Assembly (NCBI RefSeq): GCF_013112245.1
Contig: NZ_WVRN01000001.1
Location: 2,174,501 to 2,238,500, forward strand
DNA length: 64,000 nucleotides
Source: Ruegeria sp. HKCCD4315
Lineage (GTDB): Bacteria; Pseudomonadota; Alphaproteobacteria; Rhodobacterales; Rhodobacteraceae
Direction of reading: 5' to 3'
Made by a program: the position numbers and the translations under genes. How positions within the stretch are numbered: position 1 is the first letter of the stretch; every line of letters begins with the position of its first letter. Positions 8,867 through 17,419 of the stretch are shown here, in pieces. The notes below the pieces were generated by a model that did no database searches, was not told the origin of the DNA, and was given only the letters and a program-made list of their open reading frames with translations.

Positions 8867-9484
8867 ATGTCGGAAGCAGATAATGGTGAAATGTCAAAGC
8901 TGCTTGGCGACGTTTTCAGCAGGCGAGATCCACCCGCCGTTTCAACCAAATTCTCACCCGAAAAGCTCGAAAAGCTCGCCGCACTATTTGGATCAAAATC
9001 TGCAAAAGAAGGTTTGTCATCTGTCGCTCTTGATGACGCTTCTGGTGAAATTGTAGGCGCTGTTCTAGCACATGATTTCGGTCAGCCGCCGCCCGATTCG
9101 ATTAGTGCGATGGATTTAGCTTCCGAGCCAGTCATCACGTTAATTGATGAGCTAGAAAGCGCGTTTTTGAATAGGCACAACATTCAGGCAAAGAAGTATC
9201 TTCATATTTTCATGATCGCTGTGCGTGACGATTTCTCGAGAAAGGGAATTGCTCAATACTTGCTGGATTCTTGTGTAAATCAGGCCAAGAGATCCGGCTA
9301 CCAAATTGCTTTTGCGGAAGCGACAAACCGTTTCTCACAAAGCATTTTTTTGAAAGCGGGCTTCGACGGCGTTCATTCAATTGAATACGAAGACTTCGAG
9401 CTGGACGGACAACGGCCTTTTCTGGATATCAAGGACGAAGGTGCTTGTGTGCTAATGGAGCTCGATATTTCAGCTAAATTCTGA
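8867..9484 (+). CDS. GNAT family N-acetyltransferase
   Basis: 205 residues. The acetyl-CoA binding motif A is VRDDFSRKGIAQYLLDSCV (about residues 120-138), close to the R/Q-x-x-G-x-G/A pattern, with NRFSQSIFLKAGF as motif B. The N-terminal strand seen in many relatives is short or missing: a TGA stop lies immediately before the ATG. The gene may therefore start at ATG 8867 or 8891, or may have lost its first strand. The preceding 223 bases hold no supported gene. Acetyl acceptor unknown. Confidence 0.75.
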   Translation: MSEADNGEMSKLLGDVFSRRDPPAVSTKFSPEKLEKLAALFGSKSAKEGLSSVALDDASGEIVGAVLAHDFGQPPPDSISAMDLASEPVITLIDELESAFLNRHNIQAKKYLHIFMIAVRDDFSRKGIAQYLLDSCVNQAKRSGYQIAFAEATNRFSQSIFLKAGFDGVHSIEYEDFELDGQRPFLDIKDEGACVLMELDISAKF

Positions 9485-9515
9485 TTGTCCGAAAGGCATA
9501 GAGCAAAGCAGTCTG

Positions 9516-9540
9516 CTTTGGGCTCAACTTGGTCATCTGA
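9516..9540 (+). repeat. Interspersed repeat copy C (weak)
   Basis: Reads CTTTGGGCTC, AACTTG, GTCATCTGA. The left half matches exactly. The right half has drifted and forms one arm of the hairpin at 9532-9558. Confidence 0.4.
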
Positions 9541-9558
9541 ACATTTTTTTCAGATGAC
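9532..9558. repeat. 9-bp perfect inverted repeat downstream of the GNAT gene
   Basis: GTCATCTGA (9532-9540) and TCAGATGAC (9550-9558) pair perfectly around a T-rich 9-base loop. The T run is in the loop and not after the stem, so it is not a classical terminator, though it could still stop or protect the GNAT transcript. Confidence 0.5.
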
Positions 9559-9871
9559 AGCTTATGAGCGGAAAGTAGACACATAAGGGTATGGCAGTGC
9601 GGGTTAAGGCCTGCCTCTGCCGTCCAAATACTCTTTATCAGGCTCTTTATATCCAGTTCCTTCATGGCTGCACACCCTCACAACAATGATTATGAAGAGT
9701 GCCATCAGGATTGCTCTGGCACTTGGGGTTTGGAGCAAATATTTCATTATTCATTTTTATTATTGCGTGAGTGACTTGGCAAAGAAGTCCCGTGCCTTTT
9801 CATTCAGCCCGCCAGTTGAGCTCAATTAACTGGCAGCAGGCCGCATTGGGAAGCGGTTCGGAGGAGGTCAC

Positions 9872-10171
9872 TTGATTGGTTTTTGTTCCGAGCGCCAACA
9901 GTTCGTGAGCATCCGTGATTTTAGTTATCCGAATTTCAACGTAACAAACGACAACCACTCTGTAAATTTTACGACGTCAGAGTTAGTAGCGCGGTTTTAC
10001 GAAGGCTTTGATGTTAAGAAGGAAATGACGCAGGATGAAACCTTCTATTCAAACGCCAAAGCAAAAAGACTTCTAAGTTTTGATCCTCAGCATGATTGGT
10101 GGGACTACCTGAAATCCTTGTTGCCGCATCTTAAAGAGTTCGCATTAAACTGCGTGTGCAATGCGACCAGA
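9872..10171 (+). pseudogene. 3' fragment of an NAD-dependent epimerase/dehydratase gene
   Basis: An open frame from TTG 9872 gives about 100 residues that look like the C-terminal end of an SDR-type NAD-dependent epimerase: TSELVARFYEGFDVKKEM, then TFYSNAKAKRLLSFDPQHDW, as in the usual ending where a Ser-containing helix and KARRLLGFxPxHxW precede a terminal DY. The Rossmann N-terminus and YxxxK site are absent. The frame continues beyond the expected end into the antisense of the next gene. I read it as a remnant, not a working enzyme. GGAGGAGG sits before the TTG, so a short product could still be made. Confidence 0.6.
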
Positions 10172-10172
10172 A

Positions 10173-11066
10173 TCAAGCCTTGGATACGCCGTTTCTCGCA
10201 GCTACGAAATCCACAAGGTGAGGAACATAGTCGTTCGGTCCGTCACCCCCAGCGGCGAGCGCCATTGCAAAACTGTTTTTTGCGGCGTTTCCGATTGGAT
10301 TGGACAACCCCACTTCATCTGCCATGGCTTCTAGGTAACGCAAGTCTTTTAGAGCATTGGATAGAGTGAATTTGTGGGACTCTCGATTGCCTTCAACGGC
10401 GTACCCCATGAAGGTTTGATAAAACCCGCAATCCATCCTGCTGCCACGAATGACAGAGTCGAATTCCTTGGTGGATATTCCGACTTTTTCGGACAGTGCC
10501 AACGCTTCCGAATAAAGCGCCGCGTATCCCAGTGAAAGAAAATTATTCAGAAGCTTCATTTTGTGCCCTGCAGCACATGGGCCGATGTGAACGATGGTCT
10601 TTGCCCAAGCTGAGATAACAGGCTTCAACCGCTCAAAAACAACAGGATCAGCGCCGACCATGGTCGCCAGCTCTCCGTTCTGTGCCTGCACGGGTGTCCC
10701 GCCCAACGGCGCGTCCGCCATATGGTGACCGGCCTGCGCTAACTTAGTCGCGAGTGCCATAGTGGAATTCGGGTCTGACGTGGAACAATCCACAACGACG
10801 CTACCGGCCTGAATGGTTGGCATCATGGCGGCCACGATTGCCTCGACCTGAGGAGAGCCGGGCGCACAAATATGGGTAACTGACGATACTGCCGCAAGCT
10901 CCGCGAGGTTTTCCGCCTCCGTCGCGCCCTCAGCGACCAACTCATCAACAGGCCCACGGTTTCGATGAGCAATCACGTTAACTGTGAAGCCGGCTTTTAA
11001 CAGATTCGAGGCCATACCTTGACCCATCAAGCCAACACCAACAAATCCGATCGTTTCTTCGCTCAT
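10173..11066 (-). CDS. NAD(P)-dependent beta-hydroxyacid dehydrogenase (3-hydroxyisobutyrate dehydrogenase family)
   Basis: 297 residues, the family's typical length. The N-terminal Rossmann motif is GFVGVGLMGQGMASNLLKAG (about residues 7-26). The substrate loop reads DAPLGGTPVQAQNGEL near residue 118, and the catalytic lysine lies in AGHKMKLLNNFLSLG (about residues 166-180). Members oxidise 3-hydroxyisobutyrate or reduce tartronate semialdehyde and related acids; the exact substrate cannot be read here. A GGGAGAA ribosome binding site precedes ATG 11066. No neighbour shares a pathway clearly. Confidence 0.9.
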   Translation of the reverse strand: MSEETIGFVGVGLMGQGMASNLLKAGFTVNVIAHRNRGPVDELVAEGATEAENLAELAAVSSVTHICAPGSPQVEAIVAAMMPTIQAGSVVVDCSTSDPNSTMALATKLAQAGHHMADAPLGGTPVQAQNGELATMVGADPVVFERLKPVISAWAKTIVHIGPCAAGHKMKLLNNFLSLGYAALYSEALALSEKVGISTKEFDSVIRGSRMDCGFYQTFMGYAVEGNRESHKFTLSNALKDLRYLEAMADEVGLSNPIGNAAKNSFAMALAAGGDGPNDYVPHLVDFVAARNGVSKA

Positions 11067-11370
11067 CGAGTTCTCCCTTTACCATTCACGGAGAGTCAGT
11101 GTGGACTAGTACAGAATGAAAAAGCAATGGCGGCTTAACTTTGCTTCGTAAACCAAGGCGCAGGACGCAGCGAATGAACGTTTCTAGTCCCTTTCGACAG
11201 ATGCTTCGCTTGATCCAAATGTCTGCATTGGGCTCAAAGCCGTCATCCGACGGCATTAGCGATTAGACCGGTTTGTGGTTGCGAGCGGTCATTGGGGCCG
11301 CTCTCAGGATTGGTCCGACATCGGCCCTCCCAGTACTATTCAACGAGTTTTCAAGCTCAACTCCGAGATC
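11067..11370. other. Gap at the left edge of the terminase island
   Basis: No gene is supported. It holds interspersed repeat copy D (11226-11252) and related pieces such as GCGAGCGGTCATTGG near 11280. It separates the dehydrogenase from the terminase gene and probably contains the left boundary of the island. Confidence 0.45.
11226..11252 (+). repeat. Interspersed repeat copy D (weak)
   Basis: Reads CATTGGGCTC, AAAGCC, GTCATCCGACGG. It shares the left half and spacing with the other copies. Confidence 0.4.
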
Positions 11371-12846
11371 CTACCGTCGCCTGACCCTATCTCGATTACG
11401 CTCCCGACGTTCGATGTTGATCCGGTGGTCGCGGCCCAATGCCCGGTAGAAGCCCGGTCCCTTGGACCAGTTCAGAAAGTGGGCAAAGCTGTCGACCTGA
11501 TCATCGTTGCGTCCGCGTGGAAAGGACTGAAGCTCCCGTTTGAATACCGGCAGCCAGGATGCATCTGCAGGCAGATAAACCTTGCCCTCTTCGACAGGAC
11601 CGCAAGCGGACTGGAACCGGGTTTCCTTGTCCTTGTCGGGTTTAATGCGTTCGTAGCGCCGACGGTCATCACGAAACAATTCGTCCAAAAGAGGTTTGCC
11701 GGAGGCCGCATCTTCGATCAGGACACGATCGGGATCCCAACGGCCGACAAGTTGCAGTGCCTTGGCTTTCAGGTCTGGGTAGTCTACCTGCCCGCGCCAG
11801 ACGTCGATAAGATACCACGCATTTTCGCGGAACCCCCAGGTTGTACAGACAGAGAAATCAGACCGGGGGTCTGCCGACATGCCCGTATCCCAGCTCTGAA
11901 CCACCAGTTGGAACCAGCGGCGATCTTCGATGGTCTCGTAGGTGCCAAACCACTCCCAGCGCAAGGGCGACCCGTCGGGAGCAATGGGGTTCTGCTGATA
12001 CTGGCAATTGAACACGGCCGCGCCCATTTCGCGACGCTTGGTATCCAGCGTTTGCTGATCCAAACGGGACGGGCACAGGAGATCACCCGGTTTGCGGCGC
12101 ATGACCCTTCCACGCCCAAGAGGAACCACCTCATGGCCTTCTGCGATGGCAGGCAGATTCAGATGCCGGTAGGTCCCGCGTTCGAGCAGATAACCCGGCG
12201 GATCCATCTCGTGCAACCGTTGCGCAACCATAACCACACGCCCTTCGGCCGGATTGTCGAAGCGCGACAACAAGGTCCCCTCAATGAACTCCTGCGCCTT
12301 GACCAGCTCGGCTTCGGAGCCGGCATCTCCGGCTCTCAGCAGGTCATCGATGATGATGTAATCGGCGCCATGACCGGTGACAGAACTTCCAATGGAGACA
12401 GCCTTACGGCTGCCTCCCTTTGTGGTGCGGATTTCTTCTGAGGTGTTGCCCTTTTTAGCCAAGACCGTTTCAGGGAACATTTCCCGGTACCAGCGCGCAG
12501 ACATGATCCGACGACAATCTTCGGAATGTTTGCGCGCCAGATCCAACCCATAGCTGGCAACGATGATCTTGGCGCTGGGGTTATGACCGAGAAGATAAGC
12601 GACATATGCAACGGCCACGGTGACCGATTTCAGGCAACGTGGCGGGATGTTGATGATCAGTCGCTTGTTTTCGCCTCGACGGACATTGTCCAACTCATGG
12701 CACATGGCCCGCACATGCCAGGCCGGATCAAAGCTGCGGTCAGTTCCCTGGTGCAGCGTGCCAAACACACGCCACACGAAGGGAAAGATATTGTCTCGGC
12801 AAACCTCGCGAGCGGCTTGCACGATTTTTGGATCAGGAGTCGTCAT
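11371..12846 (-). CDS. Phage-type large terminase subunit
   Basis: 491 residues from ATG 12846, chosen because it starts MTTPDPKI and overlaps the end of the DUF5681 gene by 14 bases. The ATPase half has the modified Walker A INIPPRCLKSV (about residues 68-78) and Walker B ADYIIIDDLL (about residues 160-169). The nuclease half keeps an RNase H-like acidic set: QSWDTG (about 302-307), IEDAASGKPLLDEL and RNDDQVDSFAHFL. Such proteins cut and pump DNA into phage heads. Here no portal, capsid or tail gene follows. The gene is the last of a three-gene operon with DUF5681 and a ParB-methylase. Confidence 0.9.
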   Translation of the reverse strand: MTTPDPKIVQAAREVCRDNIFPFVWRVFGTLHQGTDRSFDPAWHVRAMCHELDNVRRGENKRLIINIPPRCLKSVTVAVAYVAYLLGHNPSAKIIVASYGLDLARKHSEDCRRIMSARWYREMFPETVLAKKGNTSEEIRTTKGGSRKAVSIGSSVTGHGADYIIIDDLLRAGDAGSEAELVKAQEFIEGTLLSRFDNPAEGRVVMVAQRLHEMDPPGYLLERGTYRHLNLPAIAEGHEVVPLGRGRVMRRKPGDLLCPSRLDQQTLDTKRREMGAAVFNCQYQQNPIAPDGSPLRWEWFGTYETIEDRRWFQLVVQSWDTGMSADPRSDFSVCTTWGFRENAWYLIDVWRGQVDYPDLKAKALQLVGRWDPDRVLIEDAASGKPLLDELFRDDRRRYERIKPDKDKETRFQSACGPVEEGKVYLPADASWLPVFKRELQSFPRGRNDDQVDSFAHFLNWSKGPGFYRALGRDHRINIERRERNRDRVRRR

Positions 12847-13264
12847 CTTCCGCCTCCTCGTTTTCCAGATCACCGTCACCGTCCAGTTGGCTGGAAAAGA
12901 AATCCCGGAGGATGTCGTAGTCGACAGCGTCCGGCTCAACCGTACGGACGCTTTCTTGCGCGTCCAATTCACTTGCGTTGAACAGATCTGTGTCCAGCTT
13001 AAGCAGCGCCATCAACAATTTCGTGTCGCCCTTCAACGCGCCTGCCGTGAACCGCTTGGCAATTGCCTCAGCCTTGGAAATCCGGATTTCGTGGCTGCCT
13101 TCGCGAACCGTAATCTTGGTTTCCAATTCGCGTTTCAAGCCGGCATTCACCCCTTTGGCACCTTTCGGCCGCCCTTTCGGATTGCCGGATCGGCCTTTTT
13201 TGAACTGGGTCGCTTTGGGCGGCTTGCCGTAACCCACCTCGTAGTCTTTCGTATCGTCAGACAT
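12833..13264 (-). CDS. DUF5681 protein, probable small-terminase-like DNA-binding partner
   Basis: 143 residues from ATG 13264. The N-terminal KPPKATQFKKGRSGNPKGRP (about residues 14-33) is the DUF5681 signature: a basic, Gly/Pro-rich segment usually followed by a helical domain. The C-terminus is strongly acidic (DGDGDLENEEAEDDDS). It overlaps the methylase by 8 bases and the terminase by 14, which suggests coupled translation and a complex with the terminase. Its position immediately before a large terminase is where a small subunit normally lies; this role is inference. Confidence 0.8.
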   Translation of the reverse strand: MSDDTKDYEVGYGKPPKATQFKKGRSGNPKGRPKGAKGVNAGLKRELETKITVREGSHEIRISKAEAIAKRFTAGALKGDTKLLMALLKLDTDLFNASELDAQESVRTVEPDAVDYDILRDFFSSQLDGDGDLENEEAEDDDS

Positions 13265-14651
13265 GACCCACCTCCTGTTCTGAAGTGGTATCGTTGGCCG
13301 CAGAACGCGCATCGAACGTCTCGCCTGTCACCGCGTGCACGGCGTTCTCACCAGTCATCTCCTGCCAACGGCGGATGGCGACATCGACATAGGCCGGGTC
13401 GAGCTCAATGAGCCGCGCCCGCCGCCCGGTTTTCTCTGCTGCCAGCAAGGTCGCCCCGGACCCGCCAAAGGCGTCCAGCACGACGTCGCCGCGGTGGCTC
13501 ACATCCATGATGGCATCTGCAACCAGAGCTGTCGGCTTCACCGTGGGATGATCCGCGAGATCCGCCTCGCGCCCTGCCCCAAAGCTGTTCACACCGGTAT
13601 AATCCCAGACATTGGTCCGGTTGCGCCCGTGCTTGCCCAATTCGACATTGTTGACATGCGCAGCACCTGGTTTCTTGAAGATCGCAACCAGCTCATGCTT
13701 GGAACGATAAAGGCTGCCCATCCCTCCGTTGGTTTTATTCCAGACGCAGAGATTGATGAGATCAAAGCCACCTGCCTTGCCCGCCGCAATCAACTCTTCG
13801 ATATGACGCCAGTCCATGCAGATCATCGCAATACGCCCGTCTGGCAGACGGCCAAACAACTGGGTGATCACGCCTGAAAGAAAGCCGCGGAACTCGCTAT
13901 CCGACATTTCTCCCGACGCCATGGCAAACTCGCGGTGTTCGGCGCTATTGCCGGACCGCACATGCCCATTGACCGGCACGTTGTAAGGCGGATCGGTGAA
14001 GACTATCTGCGGGGTCTCGCCTTCCAGCAAGGTGTCGTAGCTCTGGGTTTGAAGGGCGTCCCCGCAGAAAATGCGATGATCTCCGAGAACCCAGAGGTCG
14101 CCCGGCTCCGTGACTACGGGTGCCGCAGGGTCCGGCGTCTCAACAGTTTCCGCCACAGATTCCGTCACCTCACCGACGCTGTCGATAATGATGTCGATCT
14201 CCGGTGTTTCGAACCCTGTGATGTCCAGATCAAAATCCAGCTCGCCATCAAGGCTGAGATTCATCAGCTCGGCAAACTCAATCTGCAGAGCAGCTTCGTT
14301 CCAGTCGGACAATTCCGCCAGCTTGTTGTCCGCAATGCGCAGAGCGCGCACTTCCGCTTCTGACAAGTGATCCGCGACAACAGTCGGTACGGAATTCAAC
14401 CCCAGGGCCTTGGCGGCCTCATAGCGACCATGACCCGCGATGATGGTACCTTCAGCATCCAACAGGATCGGAGTGACAAAGCCAAACTGGGCCACCGATG
14501 CCTTCAGTTTGTCGACATTCTTGGCCGCGTGCACGCGGTTGTTGTTGGCGTAGGGCTTGATCTGGCTGATCTGGGATTGGATAACTTTCTCCGCCATCCA
14601 GATAGGCGTATTGGACGCCTGGACGTCGCTGTGTGTGTTTTCAGCAGGCAT
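13257..14651 (-). CDS. ParB-domain DNA methyltransferase (N4-cytosine/N6-adenine type)
   Basis: 464 residues from ATG 14651, with a strong AAGGAGG five bases upstream. A ParB/sulfiredoxin-like N-terminal domain (SQIKPYANNNRVHAAKN, then GFVTPILLDAEGTIIAGHGR) is followed by a methylase with TDPPYN and the late S-adenosylmethionine motif DAFGGSGATLLAAEKTG. The order, catalytic motif before the FxGxG motif, fits the beta class. No restriction nuclease is next to it. This architecture is common in alphaproteobacterial prophages. It may mark the element's DNA or recruit it through the ParB-like domain. Confidence 0.9.
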   Translation of the reverse strand: MPAENTHSDVQASNTPIWMAEKVIQSQISQIKPYANNNRVHAAKNVDKLKASVAQFGFVTPILLDAEGTIIAGHGRYEAAKALGLNSVPTVVADHLSEAEVRALRIADNKLAELSDWNEAALQIEFAELMNLSLDGELDFDLDITGFETPEIDIIIDSVGEVTESVAETVETPDPAAPVVTEPGDLWVLGDHRIFCGDALQTQSYDTLLEGETPQIVFTDPPYNVPVNGHVRSGNSAEHREFAMASGEMSDSEFRGFLSGVITQLFGRLPDGRIAMICMDWRHIEELIAAGKAGGFDLINLCVWNKTNGGMGSLYRSKHELVAIFKKPGAAHVNNVELGKHGRNRTNVWDYTGVNSFGAGREADLADHPTVKPTALVADAIMDVSHRGDVVLDAFGGSGATLLAAEKTGRRARLIELDPAYVDVAIRRWQEMTGENAVHAVTGETFDARSAANDTTSEQEVGHV

Positions 14652-15099
14652 AACCGCCTCCTTTTGCGTGACGCCGCGCGGACGTCGAGATGGAGGGATC
14701 GCGTTGGAAAATCGGAGAGAGCACAAATCGCAACTCCCCGGACCAATCGATCCGAGACGTTGCTCCTTTGAATGCTCTCGGCGGAAACCTGTGTTTCCAA
14801 TGAGTGCTGCCTGCGGGAGCAGTTTCCCGCCCCGATAGTCCGGGCGATTAGGTCGAATGTAGGTGCCATCAATACGAGACGCAACCCCCCAAACTAAAAG
14901 TAACCAATTAAGATTGTTGACGAATAATCGGGGGTACGGCAGCGTCGCACTTCAAAACACACGCCTCCAGTAATCGTTTCAGAAAGAGCTGGACTGTTGC
15001 CGTCAACCACGCATCACTGAACCCACGCCCGAGCCATTCGGGCGCTCCTCGGTACCGGGGTTCGGCATCTCGCTGACCCAAGATCAGAGGAGACAGTTC
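14652..15099. other. Divergent control region of the island
   Basis: About 450 bases between the two diverging operons, so both promoters should lie here. Visible structures are two perfect 6-bp hairpins, GGAAAC-ctgt-GTTTCC (14784-14799) and GCGGGA-N6-TCCCGC (14814-14831), and an AT-rich stretch at about 14890-14930. A 99-codon minus frame at 14908-15207 overlaps the DUF3489 gene and looks like a shadow. No repressor gene is seen in the island. Confidence 0.5.
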
Positions 15100-15330
15100 A
15101 TGTCCAAACGGAAGCAAACCAAAATTGACAAGGTTCAAGCTTTGTTGCGTCGCCCGAGCGGCGCCAGCCTTGAGGCGCTCTGCAAAGCAACGGGGTGGCA
15201 GCTTCATTCGGTCCGAGCGGCTCTAAGCGGCCTGCGGAAAAAAGGCGTCACAATTGAAAGGCGGACATCCGACAAACCAGATGGTTCTTCCACCTATCAC
15301 CTGACGGTGGGAACAGGAGAAGAGTCATGA
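15100..15330 (+). CDS. DUF3489 protein (small winged-helix-like)
   Basis: 76 residues. It begins MSKRKQTKIDKVQALLRRP and contains GASLEALCKATGWQLHSVRA and ALSGLRKKGVTIERR, the standard DUF3489 pattern of a short helix-turn-helix with a basic wing. The family is almost always found beside DUF2924 and a serine recombinase, as here. It overlaps the next gene by 4 bases. A role as accessory DNA-binding factor or regulator of the recombinase is likely but unproven. Confidence 0.88.
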   Translation: MSKRKQTKIDKVQALLRRPSGASLEALCKATGWQLHSVRAALSGLRKKGVTIERRTSDKPDGSSTYHLTVGTGEES

Positions 15331-15743
15331 CCAAGACTAGCGATGTTGCCGATCTGGCCGTCATGGGACGATCGGATCTGGTCACGCTTTGGCAGCAACT
15401 GTTTGATCAACCCGCCCCCGCCATGCTCAGCCAACCCTTCCTGCGCCGCTTTATCGCCTTTGAGATGCAGTCCCGCCGTCATGGCAGGCTACCCCGTCAA
15501 GTCAAAGCCACGCTGGAAAAGGGCTCTGGGAAGAAACCCCGGCCTACATGCCCTGCCCTAAAACCCGGCGGGCGCCTGCTACGCGAGTGGAATAGTGTGA
15601 CCCATGTAGTCGACGTTACAGAAGACGGCTTCACTTGGAACGGTCGGTCCTATCGCTCACTCTCGGCCATCGCCCGAGAGATTTCCGGCGCGCATTGGTC
15701 GGGGCCGCGTTTCCTTGGGCTCACCGGCAAGGCCGCCAAATGA
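15327..15743 (+). CDS. DUF2924 protein
   Basis: 138 residues. SDLVTLWQQLFDQPAPA near the start, LRRFIAFEMQSRRHG, a basic middle and the C-terminal block VTEDGFTWNGRSYRSLSAIA with ISGAHWSGPRFLGL match DUF2924. The last block resembles DNA-end or nucleoprotein binding domains of recombinase-associated proteins. ATGA overlaps join it to both neighbours, so DUF3489, DUF2924 and the recombinase are made together. Function unknown; a recombination accessory factor is the simplest guess. Confidence 0.88.
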   Translation: MTKTSDVADLAVMGRSDLVTLWQQLFDQPAPAMLSQPFLRRFIAFEMQSRRHGRLPRQVKATLEKGSGKKPRPTCPALKPGGRLLREWNSVTHVVDVTEDGFTWNGRSYRSLSAIAREISGAHWSGPRFLGLTGKAAK

Positions 15744-17419
15744 GCCCGCGCCGTAAAATCCGATGCGCCATCTACACGCGCAAGTCCTCAGAAGATGGTC
15801 TGGATCAGGACTTCAATTCGCTGGATGCGCAATATGAGGCCTGTGCGGCCTATGTCGCAAGCCAGCGACATGAAGGCTGGACCCTGCTGTCCGGGCGCTA
15901 CGATGACGGTGGCCTGTCGGGCGGCACCCTAGAGCGCCCCGCCCTTCAGCGCCTTCTTGAAGAGATCGATGCCGGGCGTATTGACATGGTGGTGGTCTAC
16001 AAGATTGACCGGCTGACCCGGTCGCTTGCCGACTTCTCTAAGCTGGTCGACCGGCTCGAACAGGCAAACTGTTCTTTTGTGTCCGTCACGCAGGCCTTCA
16101 ATACCTCATCTTCCATGGGCCGGTTAACGCTGAATGTGCTGTTGTCCTTTGCTCAGTTTGAACGGGAAGTCACCGCCGAACGTATTCGCGACAAGATTGC
16201 AGCGTCGAAGAATAAGGGGCTTTGGATGGGTGGCAACCTGCCTCTGGGCTATGATCGCCACCCCGATCCGAAGGCAAGAACGCTGGTGGTGAATGAAGAG
16301 GAGGCCAGAACGGTCCGGCATCTCTTTGGGCTTTATGATGAGCTGGGTTGCCTGCGCAAAGTAGAAGAACGGGCAACGGCAGAAGGGCTGCGGTCAAAAC
16401 GGGTTGTTCGGACAGATGGCAGTGTGAAGGGGGATTGTCCGCTGTCACGGGGTCAAATCTATTACCTGCTGCGCAATCCGGTCTATCTCGGAAAAATCCG
16501 CCACAAGGATAAGATCTGGGACGGACAACATCCGGCGATCATCGATCAGGACATCTGGGACCGGGTGCAGGAAAAAATGCGACAGGCCTCCAACCGCTCG
16601 CGGGCACGCGGCGACTCCGATGCGCGCCAACGCTCCACTGACCCCGGGGCCTGGCTCACCGGTCTGCTGTATGACGAAACTGGTGATCGGTTGACGCCGA
16701 CCCACACCACGCGCAAAGGCCGACGGTTGCGCTACTATATCTCCAATCGACTGATCTCAGGTGGCAAGGATATCTCTGGCTGGCGACTGCCCGGCCCGGC
16801 GCTGGAACACGCCGTCATGGACGTCATCGTCAGACATTTGCAAGACGCCGCCGCGGCGCACCAAGTACTGGCGCAACCGGTGGCCGGGTCAGCCGAGCCA
16901 GTTCAGACTTCAGTTGCGGATTTAGTAACCCGGCTTCTAGGCCAAGGCTGTCAGATCGGCGCTGCTCTTCTGGCCAAAGGCAAACTTGCACGAGGACAGA
17001 TCGACCTCGAATTTAACCACAAAACTCTGGCAAGCGCACTTGGCATCGCGGCCGATCATCTGCACCCGGATCTCACCCACGTCACCGCATCTTTCGATCT
17101 GCGCCGCCGCGGCGTCGAGGCCAAGGTCATCGCCGGAGACATGGCACCCCAACCTGATCCCCACCTCCGGTCCATGCTGATCCGCGCACATGGCTGGGCC
17201 CGTGATCTGAAGGCCGGAGTTCAACTGATGGAGATTGCCCGCCGCGAAAGCGTCCCTGACGCCTTCATCCGCACCCGTGCTCAGCTCGCCTTTCTCTCAC
17301 CGAAGATTCAAACGGCGATTCTCGACGGGACCCAGCCGCCCGAACTCACACTCAAGCGTCTGGTCAGCGTGACCCACCCACTTGAATGGTCCGAACAGGA
17401 ACGCCTGTTCGGCTTCTGA
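15740..17419 (+). CDS. Large serine recombinase
   Basis: 559 residues from ATG 15740 (ATGA overlap with DUF2924). The resolvase domain starts RCAIYTRKSSEDG with the catalytic Ser at residue 16, then SLDAQYEAC, DDGGLSGGTLERPALQRLL, VVYKIDRLTRSLADF and the helix E segment. A recombinase domain follows (GGNLPLGYD, then QIYYLLRNPVYLGKIRHKD) with a zinc-ribbon-like region lacking the usual cysteines. Such enzymes integrate or excise elements, or invert DNA. It is the only mobility enzyme in the island and probably moved it. The short repeats after its stop codon may be its binding sites. Confidence 0.93.
   Translation: MSPRRKIRCAIYTRKSSEDGLDQDFNSLDAQYEACAAYVASQRHEGWTLLSGRYDDGGLSGGTLERPALQRLLEEIDAGRIDMVVVYKIDRLTRSLADFSKLVDRLEQANCSFVSVTQAFNTSSSMGRLTLNVLLSFAQFEREVTAERIRDKIAASKNKGLWMGGNLPLGYDRHPDPKARTLVVNEEEARTVRHLFGLYDELGCLRKVEERATAEGLRSKRVVRTDGSVKGDCPLSRGQIYYLLRNPVYLGKIRHKDKIWDGQHPAIIDQDIWDRVQEKMRQASNRSRARGDSDARQRSTDPGAWLTGLLYDETGDRLTPTHTTRKGRRLRYYISNRLISGGKDISGWRLPGPALEHAVMDVIVRHLQDAAAAHQVLAQPVAGSAEPVQTSVADLVTRLLGQGCQIGAALLAKGKLARGQIDLEFNHKTLASALGIAADHLHPDLTHVTASFDLRRRGVEAKVIAGDMAPQPDPHLRSMLIRAHGWARDLKAGVQLMEIARRESVPDAFIRTRAQLAFLSPKIQTAILDGTQPPELTLKRLVSVTHPLEWSEQERLFGF

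Larger units (their letters stand above)
9485..9871. other. Gap with inverted repeats, upstream of a gene remnant
   Basis: No gene is supported; a 63-codon minus frame lacks support. It contains an interspersed repeat copy (9516-9540), a perfect 9-bp inverted repeat (9532-9558) and another hairpin, GCCAGTT...AACTGGC, at 9811-9834 around the palindrome TTGAGCTCAA. Taken with the broken epimerase downstream, this looks like a rearranged junction. Confidence 0.5.

Noticed and set aside
9474..9665. 63-codon minus frame opposite the GNAT 3' end
   Set aside because: It crosses the GNAT stop and an inverted repeat and has no family signature.
11275..12441. 388-codon plus-strand frame opposite the terminase
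   Set aside because: It mirrors codon structure of the minus-strand terminase, which has clear motifs, and has no recognisable product or ribosome binding site.
14908..15207. 99-codon minus frame in the divergent region
   Set aside because: It overlaps DUF3489 on the other strand, has a poor start and no family signature.
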